Shown here one piece after another: positions 5,280 through 10,514 of a stretch of 10,514 nt of DNA (positions are counted from its first letter, which is position 1; each line of letters opens with the position of its first letter). The stretch is from Peptococcaceae bacterium. GTDB lineage: Bacteria > Bacillota > Desulfitobacteriia > Desulfitobacteriales > Syntrophobotulaceae. The stretch is taken from positions 1 through 10,514 of the forward strand of contig JAAYII010000214.1 in the NCBI GenBank assembly GCA_012523535.1, read 5' to 3'. The notes under the pieces were generated by a model. The model saw only the letters and a list, made by a program, of their open reading frames with translations, had not been told where the DNA came from and ran no database searches. A program made the translations under genes and the position numbers.

Positions 5280-6782
5280 TTAGAAAAACAGCGAATCCAC
5301 CCAAACATAAAGGCTTAGTAAACTAATAATCAGTCCAATGGGAATTACCATAATGGTAACTTTCAAATAATCGGCCCAACTAACCCTAATATGATTTTCT
5401 CTTAACAAAAACATCCAAATGAGGGATGCCAAAGTACCGATCGGGGTAAGCAAAGCACCGATATCCGAACCAATAATGCTTGCCAGATAGGCGATTTGCA
5501 GCGTGGAAGTATTCAGCCCCATTTCAGAAAGTGTAAAGGTTCCGATCATAACCGACGGAAGATTATTAAATAAATTGGACATTACCGTAAGCAATCCGCC
5601 GCTGATTAAACTTGCATTTAAATAATTAGCAGATACGGGTTCACGGAGATGTTCGACTAGCAGCGCGGTTAAGCCAATATTATGCAATGCGTAAACCACA
5701 ACATAGATACTAAAAGCAAATAAAATTATATGCCAGGGCGTTTTCATCACTATATCGAGAGGTCCTGCTCTTTTTTTATACCACCTATACAAAATCAATA
5801 ATATGGCTCCAATAGTTCCAATCAATTCGATAGGGATACCAAAGCTTGCTCCGATAAACAGGCCGGCTCTAATAAGAACAATAAGAACGATACAGACCCT
5901 GAACATGGACATGTCTATCTCGACCGGTTGATCAACCTTCTCTATAGAGTTTTGATGCCTGGGATGTCCAACAAGATTTTCATGCCTGGGATGTCTGACA
6001 TGCTTTGGATGGCGAAGATGATCAATATGAAGATCCGGATGAGGATGGGCAGGATGAGAATGAGCAGGATGAGGAGGCCCTGGATGGTGGGGAATGGAAG
6101 AAAGGGAGACGGATAATTTTCCCTGAGCATAGGATATCAGGACAGTAGGAATTCTACTCGGAATATCCCTTCGGAAATAATAATATAAAAGTAAAGAAAT
6201 AACTGCAATTCCCACCATTGAGGGAACAAACATCATCGCTACATAAGAATTTAAGTCTAAGCCAACGATTTTAAGTGCAATCAGGTTGGCCAAATTACTG
6301 ACAGCAATCGGCGCACTTGCGGCAGTTGCAATCAATGCTCCGGAAAGAAGATACGGGAATTGTTGATGAGGTTTTAATCTTAGAAATTTCACAATTTCAA
6401 TGATAATGGGGGTAGTAATGAGAATGCTTCCATCATTGTTAAAAAACAAAGTCATAAGAAAACATAGCAAAATAATATACCAATAGAGTAAAATACCCGA
6501 ACCGTTAGCTCGATTCACCAGGTTATAGGCAGCCCAGCGGAAAAAACCAATACTGCCAAGGACAATGGACATTACAATGGTAGATAAAATAGTAATGGAA
6601 GCCCCGCTTACAATTCCTAATATTTTGGTTATATCGCTCAGAGGAACAATTCCGGCGAGGAAAATTAAGATAGCACTAATGGTAGGAGGAATGGCTTCAC
6701 TAATTCCACGGGGCCTCCAAATTAGAAATAAAACCATAAGGAAAAATATGATTAACGTGTATTGGGTTGCGAAGTCAGACAT
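5280..6782 (-). CDS. arsB: ArsB-family arsenite/anion efflux membrane protein with histidine-rich loop
   Basis: A 500-aa integral membrane protein with about 12 hydrophobic segments. Family signatures known from Bacillus-type ArsB are visible: NNDGSILITTPIII (115-128), ASAPIAVSNLANLI (155-168), FRRDIP (203-208), NNLPSVMIG and IIGSDIGALLTPIGTLASL near the C-terminus. ArsB exports arsenite or antimonite across the cytoplasmic membrane. The family usually has about 430 residues. The extra length here is a central loop (about 205-290) whose core, 231-277, has 15 histidines, mostly as His-Pro or Arg-His pairs, which would suit metal binding. No arsR, arsC or arsA lies nearby, so arsenic as substrate is not proven. 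ATG 6782 is preceded by GGGGTGG; the gene overlaps the small ORF upstream by 31 nt, suggesting coupled translation. Confidence 0.85.
   Translation of the reverse strand: MSDFATQYTLIIFFLMVLFLIWRPRGISEAIPPTISAILIFLAGIVPLSDITKILGIVSGASITILSTIVMSIVLGSIGFFRWAAYNLVNRANGSGILLYWYIILLCFLMTLFFNNDGSILITTPIIIEIVKFLRLKPHQQFPYLLSGALIATAASAPIAVSNLANLIALKIVGLDLNSYVAMMFVPSMVGIAVISLLLYYYFRRDIPSRIPTVLISYAQGKLSVSLSSIPHHPGPPHPAHSHPAHPHPDLHIDHLRHPKHVRHPRHENLVGHPRHQNSIEKVDQPVEIDMSMFRVCIVLIVLIRAGLFIGASFGIPIELIGTIGAILLILYRWYKKRAGPLDIVMKTPWHIILFAFSIYVVVYALHNIGLTALLVEHLREPVSANYLNASLISGGLLTVMSNLFNNLPSVMIGTFTLSEMGLNTSTLQIAYLASIIGSDIGALLTPIGTLASLIWMFLLRENHIRVSWADYLKVTIMVIPIGLIISLLSLYVWVDSLFF
5952..6092 (-). repeat. His-Pro-rich coding repeat in the ArsB loop
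   Basis: This stretch encodes residues 231-277 with 15 histidines. It contains an exact 14-nt repeat, ATGCCTGGGATGTC on the plus strand, at 5955-5968 and 5982-5995. The 27-nt period equals nine codons and gives two HPRH units. Further CAT-CCT-type units occur at 6030-6090. The pattern suggests in-frame expansion by slippage or local duplication. Confidence 0.7.
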
Positions 6783-6922
6783 CCAGCCACCCCGCCGTCA
6801 AGAGAAGAATCCTTAGCATATATGACTTCTTCTTTTTTGAAGAGGGAATATTCGGGAACAGGGGGTTTTAAAAGTAAATATAGAATACAACCGCAAATAA
6901 TTATTAAAGAGCCCATTAGCAT
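6752..6922 (-). CDS. Small membrane protein overlapping the ArsB-type gene (56 aa)
   Basis: I read this directly from the minus strand; it has not been matched to any family. ATG 6922-6920 follows a strong GAAGGAGGGG site with 8 nt spacing. The product begins MLMGSLIIICGCILYLLLKP, a single membrane helix, and ends VAGCLTSQPNTR. Its last 31 nt overlap the start of the ArsB-type gene in another frame, and its ribosome binding site is much better than that of the transporter. It probably leads the transporter mRNA and helps its translation, perhaps as an accessory subunit. An alternative is that it is only a leader peptide. A second in-frame ATG at 6916 is possible. Confidence 0.6.
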   Translation of the reverse strand: MLMGSLIIICGCILYLLLKPPVPEYSLFKKEEVIYAKDSSLDGGVAGCLTSQPNTR

Positions 6923-7417
6923 TTATAGCTCCCCTCCTTCTTTAAAAGTTTTGGGAAAACAAGTTAATTTTTTAATAAAATGAAATAGTATTTTAAAGCT
7001 GGTTTTGCAGCATTATGCCTTTTCTAAACACCTGGGTATTTAAACTGTAATCCTTTAGATAATTTTTAATGTTCCGTTCTTAAGAAAAATAAGAATGTGA
7101 GGCCCATTTGTCTAGAAATCTTTTCGGGATTAATAATTCAGGTTAGATGAAAATTAGCATTTAAGTTACTCTATATTATGTATTTAGAGACAACTTGGTG
7201 CGCTCTCGGACAAACTATATTCCAAAAAATAACAAACTCGCACCACTTTGGTAATGATGCGAGGAAAAACCGTAGCCAATATTTTTGAAAAAAGAATAGG
7301 AGCTTGTAACACTATAGATTACTTGTACATATTTTAGACTAGAAATAAATGGTAACCCTTGATTCTCATCTTATACCGCCACACTTGTGGTAATCAAAAC
7401 GAAAGGGGATATACCAT
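6923..7417. other. Non-coding gap between divergent genes with one stem-loop
   Basis: No convincing gene is present. It contains the 5' regions of the minus-strand small gene and the plus-strand gene at 7418. CTCGCACCA (7237-7245) pairs with TGATGCGAG (7255-7263) over 9 bp with one mismatch. CCACA/TGTGG with a 2-nt loop occurs at 7379-7390. Both stem-loops share CACTT(G)TGGTAAT-like sequence, so they may be related sites. CATCTTATA (7367-7375) resembles a sporulation -10 box but lacks a matching -35. Confidence 0.4.
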
Positions 7418-7675
7418 ATGTTATTTAATTCACCGCGTCGATTGTCTGTTTCTCCTATTCCATTTCTTTTAGCTCTGTTCAACTCAATTCAACTTGGCAG
7501 ACGTATAGGAATAGGTGTGGATTCGAGCTTCTGGGTTGGCAACTTCGGCGGAATACAAAATGGAGTTGCAATATTGACTGATGCTCAGCTTTTCGCCAAC
7601 ATGGGAAAACCAGTTGATGAAAAGCGACCGGTAGTTCGAATCCCAATCAGACTAATCACGTTTGTTGCCCAATAA
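7418..7675 (+). CDS. Hypothetical small protein (85 aa)
   Basis: Not recognised. ATG 7418 follows AAAGGGG with 9 nt spacing. The protein is basic (RR at 7-8, RR at 28-29) with a hydrophobic stretch PFLLALFNSI (15-24), a glycine-rich middle (RIGIGVDSSFWVGNFGGIQNGV, split around residue 40) and a C-terminal KRPVVRIPIRLITFV. It has no clear full-length membrane helix and no cysteine. It has its own ribosome site and a downstream terminator, so it is likely a single-gene unit. It sits among small genes with sporulation-type signals and could be a spore structural protein, which is only a guess from context. Confidence 0.6.
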   Translation: MLFNSPRRLSVSPIPFLLALFNSIQLGRRIGIGVDSSFWVGNFGGIQNGVAILTDAQLFANMGKPVDEKRPVVRIPIRLITFVAQ

Positions 7676-7686
7676 TTTTGGGGAAA

Positions 7687-7714
7687 GGGTAGGATTCTTT
7701 CCTGCCCTTATTCT
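7687..7714 (+). terminator. Terminator after the 85-aa gene
   Basis: GGGTAGG (7687-7693) pairs with CCTGCCC (7701-7707), one T-G pair and a 7-nt loop, followed by TTATTCTTTCT. It starts 11 nt after the stop codon. Confidence 0.7.
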
Positions 7715-7783
7715 TTCTCTAACTCCCTGCTCCTCCAGCTTAAACCCAAATAGCATGTTAAATAAAAAGTGAGGTGAAACTTA

Positions 7784-7957
7784 ATGGAAAAAACTCCTCT
7801 AATTAGTATTGATGTAGCAGTCAGAATTGAGTTAGCAATTATTATTGCATTATTAGCATTTCCAATATTCAAAGAACCTGTAAAGAAATTTTTTAAAGAG
7901 CGTGGCAAGAAAAACGGAGGAAAGGGTCCTAACAAACCTGCTCCTTCTGCATGGTAA
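7784..7957 (+). CDS. Small single-span membrane protein, paralog 4 (57 aa)
   Basis: ATG 7784 follows GAGGTGA with 6 nt spacing. The helix at about 10-27 (DVAVRIELAIIIALLAFP) carries the same E-L-A-I-I-I-x-L-L core as the genes at 4162, 4525 and 4894. The tail differs: a basic amphipathic stretch (KKFFKERGKKNGGKG) and a Pro-rich end, NKPAPSAW. Like paralog 2 it ends in tryptophan. It lies more than 2.5 kb from the tandem trio, past the ArsB-type gene, and lacks the conserved upstream block, so it is probably an older or relocated copy. Unknown function; as a short hydrophobic peptide with a basic tail, a membrane-active peptide is another possibility. Confidence 0.7.
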   Translation: MEKTPLISIDVAVRIELAIIIALLAFPIFKEPVKKFFKERGKKNGGKGPNKPAPSAW

Positions 7958-7995
7958 TAAACTAGTAAACGATTTTTTTGATTTCTTCTAGGTTG

Positions 7996-8020
7996 AAGGA
8001 CTGCATAATTTGCAGTCCTT
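7996..8020 (+). terminator. Perfect 10-bp hairpin after paralog 4
   Basis: AAGGACTGCA (7996-8005) and TGCAGTCCTT (8011-8020) with a 5-nt loop. The following ACCCCTTATTATTATT is only moderately T-rich, so termination is likely but not textbook. Confidence 0.65.
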
Positions 8021-8065
8021 ACCCCTTATTATTATTCTTAAATATGAGTTTCTATATGAAGATAA

Positions 8066-8096
8066 GGATAAAGTATTTGTCGCATCGCATACATAA
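8066..8096 (+). promoter_or_regulatory. Sigma-E-like promoter candidate
   Basis: GGATA (8066-8070), a 17-nt spacer and CATACATAA (8088-8096) resemble the mother-cell sigma-E pattern (ATA upstream, CATACA-like -10). It lies about 128 nt before the ATG at 8224. Motif match only. Confidence 0.35.
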
Positions 8097-8146
8097 GCAA
8101 AAAATTTCAGTAAATTAAAGAAAAATCAGAACTAGTGGTAATAAGA

Positions 8147-8173
8147 ACCAATTTTAGACAAGCGCATATTATA
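8147..8173 (+). promoter_or_regulatory. Sigma-K-like promoter upstream of the 41-aa gene
   Basis: AC (8147-8148), exactly 16 nt, then CATATTATA (8165-8173). This is a full match to the sigma-K pattern AC-N16/17-CATANNNTA known from Bacillus, and it sits 50 nt before the ATG at 8224, a sensible distance. The pattern is short, so chance matches occur, but position and spacing support it. Confidence 0.5.
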
Positions 8174-8223
8174 TATCGAACAAGGTAAATTTTGCAAAAT
8201 TTTTAGTAAAGGGGTTATTTGAA

Positions 8224-8349
8224 ATGCCTTTAGAGCATAATGAAAAGGAAAGATCGTATTCATTATTCATCCCGGGAATAATTGTAGGAATTATAATAAC
8301 AAGCTTTATTGCATCGCGTATTTTTGCAAGCTTATTAGGTTCTAAATAA
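8224..8349 (+). CDS. Very small membrane protein (41 aa), likely sporulation-expressed
   Basis: Read directly from the sequence; no family is recognised. ATG 8224 follows AAAGGGG with about 9 nt spacing. The protein has a charged N-terminus (MPLEHNEKERS), one membrane helix at about 13-37 (LFIPGIIVGIIITSFIASRI) and a short end, LLGSK. A GxxxG-like pair (PGIIVG) occurs in the helix. It has its own promoter candidates (8066 and 8147) and a downstream 13-bp hairpin, which supports a real single-gene unit. Size and promoter type recall small mother-cell-expressed proteins of endospore formers. The role is unknown. Confidence 0.65.
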   Translation: MPLEHNEKERSYSLFIPGIIVGIIITSFIASRIFASLLGSK

Positions 8350-8411
8350 CCTTTCGGGATCAATATTAACCCAAAACAATCCCGTTGGTAGTTTATGACC
8401 ACCAAAAATTA

Positions 8412-8445
8412 AACCTCACATCACTATTTTGGGTGGTGTGAGGTT
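8412..8445 (+). terminator. Hairpin after the 41-aa gene
   Basis: AACCTCACATCAC (8412-8424) pairs with GTGGTGTGAGGTT (8433-8445), 13 bp with one T-G pair and an 8-nt loop, followed by CCTTC. The T-run is poor, but the stem is very stable. Confidence 0.65.
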
Positions 8446-8564
8446 CCTTCAAAAAACAGGTATCTTTTAAGCATTCGGGTTCTATTAAATACGAAAATTA
8501 ACCTTCCTCTTATAAAAAGGCCTTATCTTCTGGGTCTAAATTATCTTAACTAGGAGGAACCGGA

Positions 8565-9020
8565 ATGCTTTTATTCAAAAATAATTATTATTATTATCAA
8601 TCTCCTAACCTGTTCCCACCTTTTCGGACAAAATGCTTTGTTCCTACAGGAAACCGTAATACCTTTCATTCCGTTTTAAAATCTCTCTTCGAAAACCCCA
8701 ATCAAGACATGCAAAACGCAATTAACAACGTTGTTAATAGTACAGCCCAAGCCTTCCTAACAGCAATTAATACTGCTTTGGCAAACTCAGGAAGTAATTT
8801 AGCTCTGGTAAGAACCCAGCAAAACTTGCAACAGGAAAAAAGTTGGAACAATAGCGAAAATTCCTATTCGGAAAATGCCACAGAACAAAAATCTAATTCT
8901 GAAAGTATGCTACAAAACCTAATGGCAAAAATCACTTCTATTTTTCAGAATGAAAATCAGGAGAAGAATACTTCGCAGAAACCGAATCAGCAAAACGATA
9001 AACAAAATAAGAACAAGTAA
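8565..9020 (+). CDS. Hypothetical Asn/Gln-rich protein (151 aa)
   Basis: Not recognised. ATG 8565 follows a perfect AGGAGG site (8551-8556) with 8 nt spacing. The N-terminus is tyrosine-rich (NNYYYYQSP) with one cysteine at about 24. Residues 33-78 look helical (HSVLKSLFENPNQDMQNAINNVV, split here, then TAQAFLTAINTAL). From about 85 on it is low-complexity Asn, Gln, Ser, Glu and Lys, interrupted by one short amphipathic segment (MLQNLMAKITSIFQ, about 115-128). There is no membrane helix and no signal peptide. The composition resembles coat- or surface-layer proteins of spores, but that is only a comparison of style. A strong ribosome site and an intrinsic terminator argue for a real, well-expressed gene. 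Confidence 0.75.
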   Translation: MLLFKNNYYYYQSPNLFPPFRTKCFVPTGNRNTFHSVLKSLFENPNQDMQNAINNVVNSTAQAFLTAINTALANSGSNLALVRTQQNLQQEKSWNNSENSYSENATEQKSNSESMLQNLMAKITSIFQNENQEKNTSQKPNQQNDKQNKNK

Positions 9021-9043
9021 TAATCATAAATTATGGAACCTTA

Positions 9044-9090
9044 GAGCCGTTGCCAAACGAACTAACCGTTCGCAGCGGCTCCTTTTCTTT
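9044..9090 (+). terminator. Intrinsic terminator after the 151-aa gene
   Basis: GAGCCGTTGC (9044-9053) pairs with GCAGCGGCTC (9072-9081) over 10 bp with one T-G pair, with an inner CGAA/TTCG stem, followed by CTTTTCTTT. It begins 24 nt after the stop codon. Confidence 0.88.
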
Positions 9091-9102
9091 AGGGAAAAAT
9101 AA

Positions 9103-9130
9103 AACTGCAGGTCCTCAAAAATCTGCAGTT
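9103..9130. other. Perfect 8-bp hairpin in the convergent gap
   Basis: AACTGCAG (9103-9110) and CTGCAGTT (9123-9130) with a 12-nt loop. It lies just past the preceding terminator and may be a back-up terminator or part of the structured region that follows. Confidence 0.45.
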
Positions 9131-9168
9131 AGATCCCTTGGGGTTATAAATACTTCTTTTATGTAATT

Positions 9169-9235
9169 GGCTATAAAGATAAAGCCATTCTGTTCTTGGT
9201 CGAGTTTTAACAGAATGACTCTTTTGCCTATAGCC
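9169..9235. other. Two-helix structured element in the convergent gap
   Basis: An outer stem GGCTATA/TATAGCC (9169-9175, 9229-9235) and an inner stem CATTCTGTT/AACAGAATG (9186-9194, 9209-9217), both perfect, enclose a 14-nt loop. A competing hairpin, TGGCT/AGCCA (9168-9172, 9183-9187), uses the same 5' strand. It lies 80 nt beyond the stop codon of the minus-strand nuclease-like gene. Structured 3' UTR, small RNA and short palindromic repeat are all possible. Confidence 0.45.
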
Positions 9236-9315
9236 GCATTTATAATAAAATCATTTTAATCCAACAGGTTTTCTTCTCGACTTAAATTTTGATAGCGATA
9301 TTGAAGTTGTTCAAT

Positions 9316-10092
9316 TTAGTCCTCAAGTACGTCTTGAATCATAGGATGATTTAGATTAAGCAGATATATCTTTGTTCTTTTTATTAGTAAATTAGAATCA
9401 TCCTGTTCTTGTTCTATCAATATATTCTGAGATAACATATATCGTATGAGTTCCTTTATTTCTGCTGGGGATCTTTCTAATTCCTTGCTCAACGTCACTC
9501 TTGCCCTGGTTGATGCTACATAAGGAAGTCTTAATTGCATTCTTGCAATTACCTCAATGCCTTTAATTAAATCGTTTGAAGGGTTATAAACCGGGGAATC
9601 TTTCGTTGATAAATAACTAAAAACATCAAAATCATCGCAATATGGAAGAAGGTCATGATGAATTCTATTTTTAACTCCTACTACTTTTACTTCTTTTCCC
9701 CAGGCAAGTATTCTTTTGACCAGTGGAAAAAAATCCCCATCACAAGTGAACAGAAAGACAATATCTACAGCTGAAGGCCTGGTCAAGAGTATTTCCTGTG
9801 CATCCAGAATCAGTTCTAAATCTGCAGCATTAGGCCTGATTTCAGTGTTGGCCAAAGTATTCTTACTATATATATGCCGGGTGAAAATACCCTTCTTTTG
9901 AAAATAAGACTGAGTCTTCCAAAATTCTTCCTTATCAAAATTTGCATATAAATACGCTGCTTGTAAGTCAGCACCAATATATTCAGTGTAGGTTTTGACC
10001 AGTTCAACCAGTTCCTCTGGTTGTATCCTATGGCCCATATCCGCCATAATGGAATAGATATTTTCATAATCTATAAATGCTATGCCCTTCAT
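9316..10092 (-). CDS. NYN-domain protein, putative PIN-like nuclease (LabA type)
   Basis: A 258-aa protein from ATG 10092, chosen because TGGAGG lies 7 nt upstream and the product then begins directly with the domain (MKGIAFIDYENIY). NYN domains share the PIN/5'-nuclease fold with clustered acidic residues binding a metal ion. Here they are D8 and E10 (FIDYEN), D91 (NAADLELILD) and D118/D120 in the hallmark TCDGDFFPLV. Residues 1-160 are the NYN domain, followed by a linker and, at about 180-245, a small helical segment resembling a winged helix (RARVTLSKELERSPAEIKELI, split near residue 210). It likely cleaves or processes RNA; the target is unknown. It is downstream of tRNA-Leu on the same strand but separated by a terminator, so tRNA processing would be speculation. 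A short ATTGAA/TTCAAT hairpin follows the stop. Confidence 0.85.
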   Translation of the reverse strand: MKGIAFIDYENIYSIMADMGHRIQPEELVELVKTYTEYIGADLQAAYLYANFDKEEFWKTQSYFQKKGIFTRHIYSKNTLANTEIRPNAADLELILDAQEILLTRPSAVDIVFLFTCDGDFFPLVKRILAWGKEVKVVGVKNRIHHDLLPYCDDFDVFSYLSTKDSPVYNPSNDLIKGIEVIARMQLRLPYVASTRARVTLSKELERSPAEIKELIRYMLSQNILIEQEQDDSNLLIKRTKIYLLNLNHPMIQDVLED

Positions 10093-10194
10093 AGGTTTTC
10101 CTCCATTTATCCATGGTTCTGGTAACATTATATGAATTGATTGGACAAGGAGTGACAAACCTCGATATTGAATAAGGCAATCCCACCATTGCGT

Positions 10195-10228
10195 AAATAA
10201 AAAAACCGCAAAGCATTCCGCCCTGCGG
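10195..10228 (-). terminator. Intrinsic terminator of tRNA-Leu
   Basis: On the minus strand CCGCAGGGC (10228-10220) pairs with GCTTTGCGG (10214-10206), 9 bp with two wobble pairs and a 5-nt loop, followed directly by TTTTTTTATTT. Confidence 0.8.
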
Positions 10229-10243
10229 GATTGTGTCTAGTTT

Positions 10244-10329
10244 TGGTGCGGAAGACAGGACTTGAACCTGCACGGCTGTTAACCGCTGGAACCTAAATCC
10301 AGTGCGTCTGCCAGTTCCGCCACTTCCGC
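10244..10329 (-). tRNA. tRNA-Leu (anticodon UAG)
   Basis: 86 nt with the CCA end encoded (10246-10244). Acceptor GCGGAAG (10329-10323) pairs with CTTCCGC (10254-10248), and A is the discriminator base as expected for leucine. The anticodon stem CTGGA/TCCAG closes the loop TTTAGGT, giving TAG at 10295-10293. A long variable arm (GCGGTTAACAGCCGT region) marks a class II tRNA, and the T-loop GGTTCAAGTCC is standard. It reads CUA and other CUN leucine codons. Confidence 0.96.
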
Positions 10330-10347
10330 ATTTTTAAAGCATATAGA

Positions 10348-10376
10348 ATTATAACGTAAGATTATCAAGAATACAA
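10348..10376 (-). promoter_or_regulatory. Sigma-A promoter of tRNA-Leu
   Basis: On the minus strand TTGTAT (10376-10371), a 17-nt spacer and a perfect TATAAT (10353-10348) lie 18 nt before the tRNA 5' end. Spacing and position are right for a housekeeping promoter. Confidence 0.85.
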
Positions 10377-10414
10377 GCAGTTCCCTTCAAATTTTTGAGT
10401 TGCTCCGATAAGGG

Positions 10415-10454
10415 CAAAAACAAAACATCCGTTTGTTTCATCCAAACGGATGTT
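10415..10454 (-). terminator. Intrinsic terminator downstream of tRNA-Gln
   Basis: AACATCCGTTTG (10424-10435) pairs perfectly with CAAACGGATGTT (10443-10454) around a 7-nt loop. On the minus strand it is followed by TTTTGTTTTTG. It starts 16 nt after the CCA end of the tRNA at the window edge. Confidence 0.9.
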
Positions 10455-10470
10455 AATTAATAATCATTTT

Positions 10471-10514
10471 TGGCTGGGGTAGATGGATTCGAACCACCGA
10501 ATGTCGGAGTCAGA
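10471..10514 (-). tRNA. tRNA-Gln, 3' half, probably anticodon CUG (runs off the window)
   Basis: Reading the minus strand, the visible part starts with TCTGAC, the last six bases of an anticodon loop, so positions 34-36 are CTG. Then come TCCGA (anticodon stem), CATTC (variable loop), a T-arm with loop TTCGAAT, acceptor strand TACCCCA, discriminator G and encoded CCA (10473-10471). The TACCCCAGCCA end is that of glutamine tRNAs. The 5' half lies outside the window, so the isoacceptor rests on counting from the T-arm. Confidence 0.85.

Noticed and set aside
5280..6922. A complete arsenic resistance operon
   Set aside because: No arsR, arsC, arsA or arsD frame is present on either side; only the transporter and one small membrane protein are found.
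8169..8405. Minus-strand 78-codon frame
   Set aside because: It runs antisense through the 41-aa gene and its sigma-K-like promoter, without a ribosome site.
9169..9235. Miniature transposable element
   Set aside because: The palindrome has no clear target-site duplication in its flanks and no second copy in the window.
10127..10158. Sigma-A promoter for the NYN gene (TTGTCA and TATAAT on the minus strand)
   Set aside because: The boxes are 20 nt apart, too far for a usual housekeeping promoter; only the -10 is convincing.

Overview
The window looks like chromosomal DNA from an anaerobic, endospore-forming Firmicute of the Desulfosporosinus/Desulfitobacterium (Peptococcaceae) type. The reasons are a Desulfovibrio-Mop-like molybdenum aldehyde oxidoreductase, moderately AT-rich DNA with strong GGAGG ribosome binding sites and TTG starts, sporulation-type promoter motifs, and Firmicute-style tRNAs. 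The genus is an inference; no rRNA or housekeeping marker is present to fix it.

Layout: (1) 1-3632, minus strand: a redox locus. A fused [2Fe-2S]/molybdopterin aldehyde oxidoreductase (795-3632) is followed downstream by the start of a cysteine-rich FAD/NAD(P) oxidoreductase of the GltD type (1-575, cut by the window edge). A long hairpin and an AT-rich palindrome array separate them. The two probably share an electron-transfer role. (2) 3633-4161: non-coding, with a nested inverted repeat of about 123 nt and a minus-strand terminator in front of the aldehyde oxidoreductase. (3) 4093-5127, plus strand: three tandem modules. Each has a near-identical 33-36-nt block, a ribosome binding site and a tiny single-span membrane protein gene with an Asn/Lys-rich tail. 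The first two modules end in a GCCTAGG-type terminator. A fourth relative lies at 7784-7957. (4) 5280-6922, minus strand: an ArsB-family transporter with a 15-histidine loop, preceded by and overlapping an unlisted 56-aa membrane protein gene. (5) 7418-9020, plus strand: four small unrecognised genes, three of them each with its own terminator-like hairpin and the last with a full intrinsic terminator. One has a near-perfect sigma-K-type promoter and a sigma-E-type promoter further upstream. (6) 9021-9315: structured non-coding DNA between convergent genes. (7) 9316-10514, minus strand: an NYN-domain putative nuclease gene, a complete tRNA-Leu(UAG) with promoter and terminator, and the 3' half of a tRNA-Gln, probably anticodon CUG.

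The most interesting part is the set of tiny paralogous membrane proteins (4162-5127 plus 7784-7957) with their duplicated control block. That block can be read as a sigma-K-like promoter (AC, 17 nt, AATANNNTA). Together with the sigma-E/sigma-K-like sites before 8224, it suggests a family of mother-cell, spore-associated small proteins. This is an inference from motif spacing and has no functional proof here.
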